From Porphyra umbilicalis (lineage: Eukaryota; Rhodophyta; Bangiophyceae; Bangiales; Bangiaceae), in contig KV918884.1 in NCBI GenBank assembly GCA_002049455.2, forward strand, positions 62,001-126,000: 64,000 nt of DNA, written 5' to 3'. How positions within the stretch are numbered: the stretch's first letter is position 1; each line of letters opens with the position of its first letter. The position numbers and the translations under genes were made by a program. Below the pieces are notes generated by a model. It was given only the letters and a program-made list of their open reading frames with translations. It made no database searches and was not told the DNA's origin. This document shows, piece after piece, positions 63,721 through 64,000 of this stretch.

Positions 63721-64000
63721 ACGAGGTGACCGGTGAGGCCGCCTTGGTGGTTGCAGGCCGTCCTCAATGGGATCGCCGTGGGGCCCTCCGGATCCGACAC
63801 GTCGATGAATGGCGCACACGCCAGGATGAAGTCGCAGGTCGGCACCAACGGCGGGTTGGTCGAGGAGGGGGGCAGGGTGGCGGTTGTGGCCGGCTCTTGT
63901 CCAGAGCGCCGGGCCGGACCCCCCTCCTCAGGGGTCGTTGCGAGACGGTCAAGCGACGAGGGGGCTGTGTGGCGGTCAGAAGTCCTACAGTTGGAAGGGG
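63721..64000. other. Right end of window, no supported feature
   Basis: GC-rich sequence with short open frames on both strands only. Coding sequence of the broken minus-strand ORF may continue beyond the window. Confidence 0.3.

Overview
GC-rich (roughly two-thirds G+C) nuclear DNA from a eukaryote, built almost entirely of transposable elements. The mix (Ty1/copia and Ty3/gypsy chromoviruses, PIF/Harbinger, hAT, hAT-type MITEs and GC-rich minisatellites, with long intron-poor reading frames) would fit an alga, for example a bangiophyte red seaweed, but no host gene here fixes the taxon. I see no rRNA, tRNA gene, CRISPR array or bacterial operon.

Layout. 1-1050: partial gag-like ORF (-). 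1840-2279: C-terminal fragment of a PIF1-type helicase (+). 2393-4709: broken unrecognised gene (-). 5430-5930: ~60-bp minisatellite. 6012-32640: one Ty3/gypsy element (gypsy A, -) blown apart by nested insertions: copia B1 (6427-11385, target duplication CGAGC) lies between integrase and chromodomain, and a hAT-type MITE (14487-31270, duplication ATCTTATA/ATCTTATT) lies between protease and RT. That MITE is itself split by a 16-kb PIF/Harbinger element (14628-30657, duplication TTA) carrying a Myb/SANT-like gene (+), a DDE transposase (-) and a 2.8-kb minisatellite. Inside the Harbinger element sit copia C (18314-23690, duplication GGTGC, identical 77-bp LTRs, in the Myb-like gene) and another MITE (24597-25351, duplication ATCCTCAC, in the transposase tail). 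32641-38189: copia D, sister of B1, with a MITE in its gag. 38190-41602: Ala-coding GC-rich repeats ending in a MITE fragment. 41798-43018: unrecognised + strand pseudogene. 42970-46077: gypsy E (-) with a MITE. 47039-62412: gypsy F (+), split by a MITE (49633-50373), by a 7.96-kb hAT element with its own transposase and a ~245-bp tandem array (52781-60744, duplication GTGCGAAC), and by another MITE (60807-61556). 62535-63720: unrecognised broken ORF (-).

The layers can be ordered by who interrupts whom. In four checked cases (the gypsy A MITE, the Harbinger-tail MITE, and the MITE and hAT element in gypsy F) removing the insert plus one target duplication brings the two flanking reading frames back into register. 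Nearly all coding regions are damaged; copia C is the only long intact polyprotein and appears to be the youngest element.
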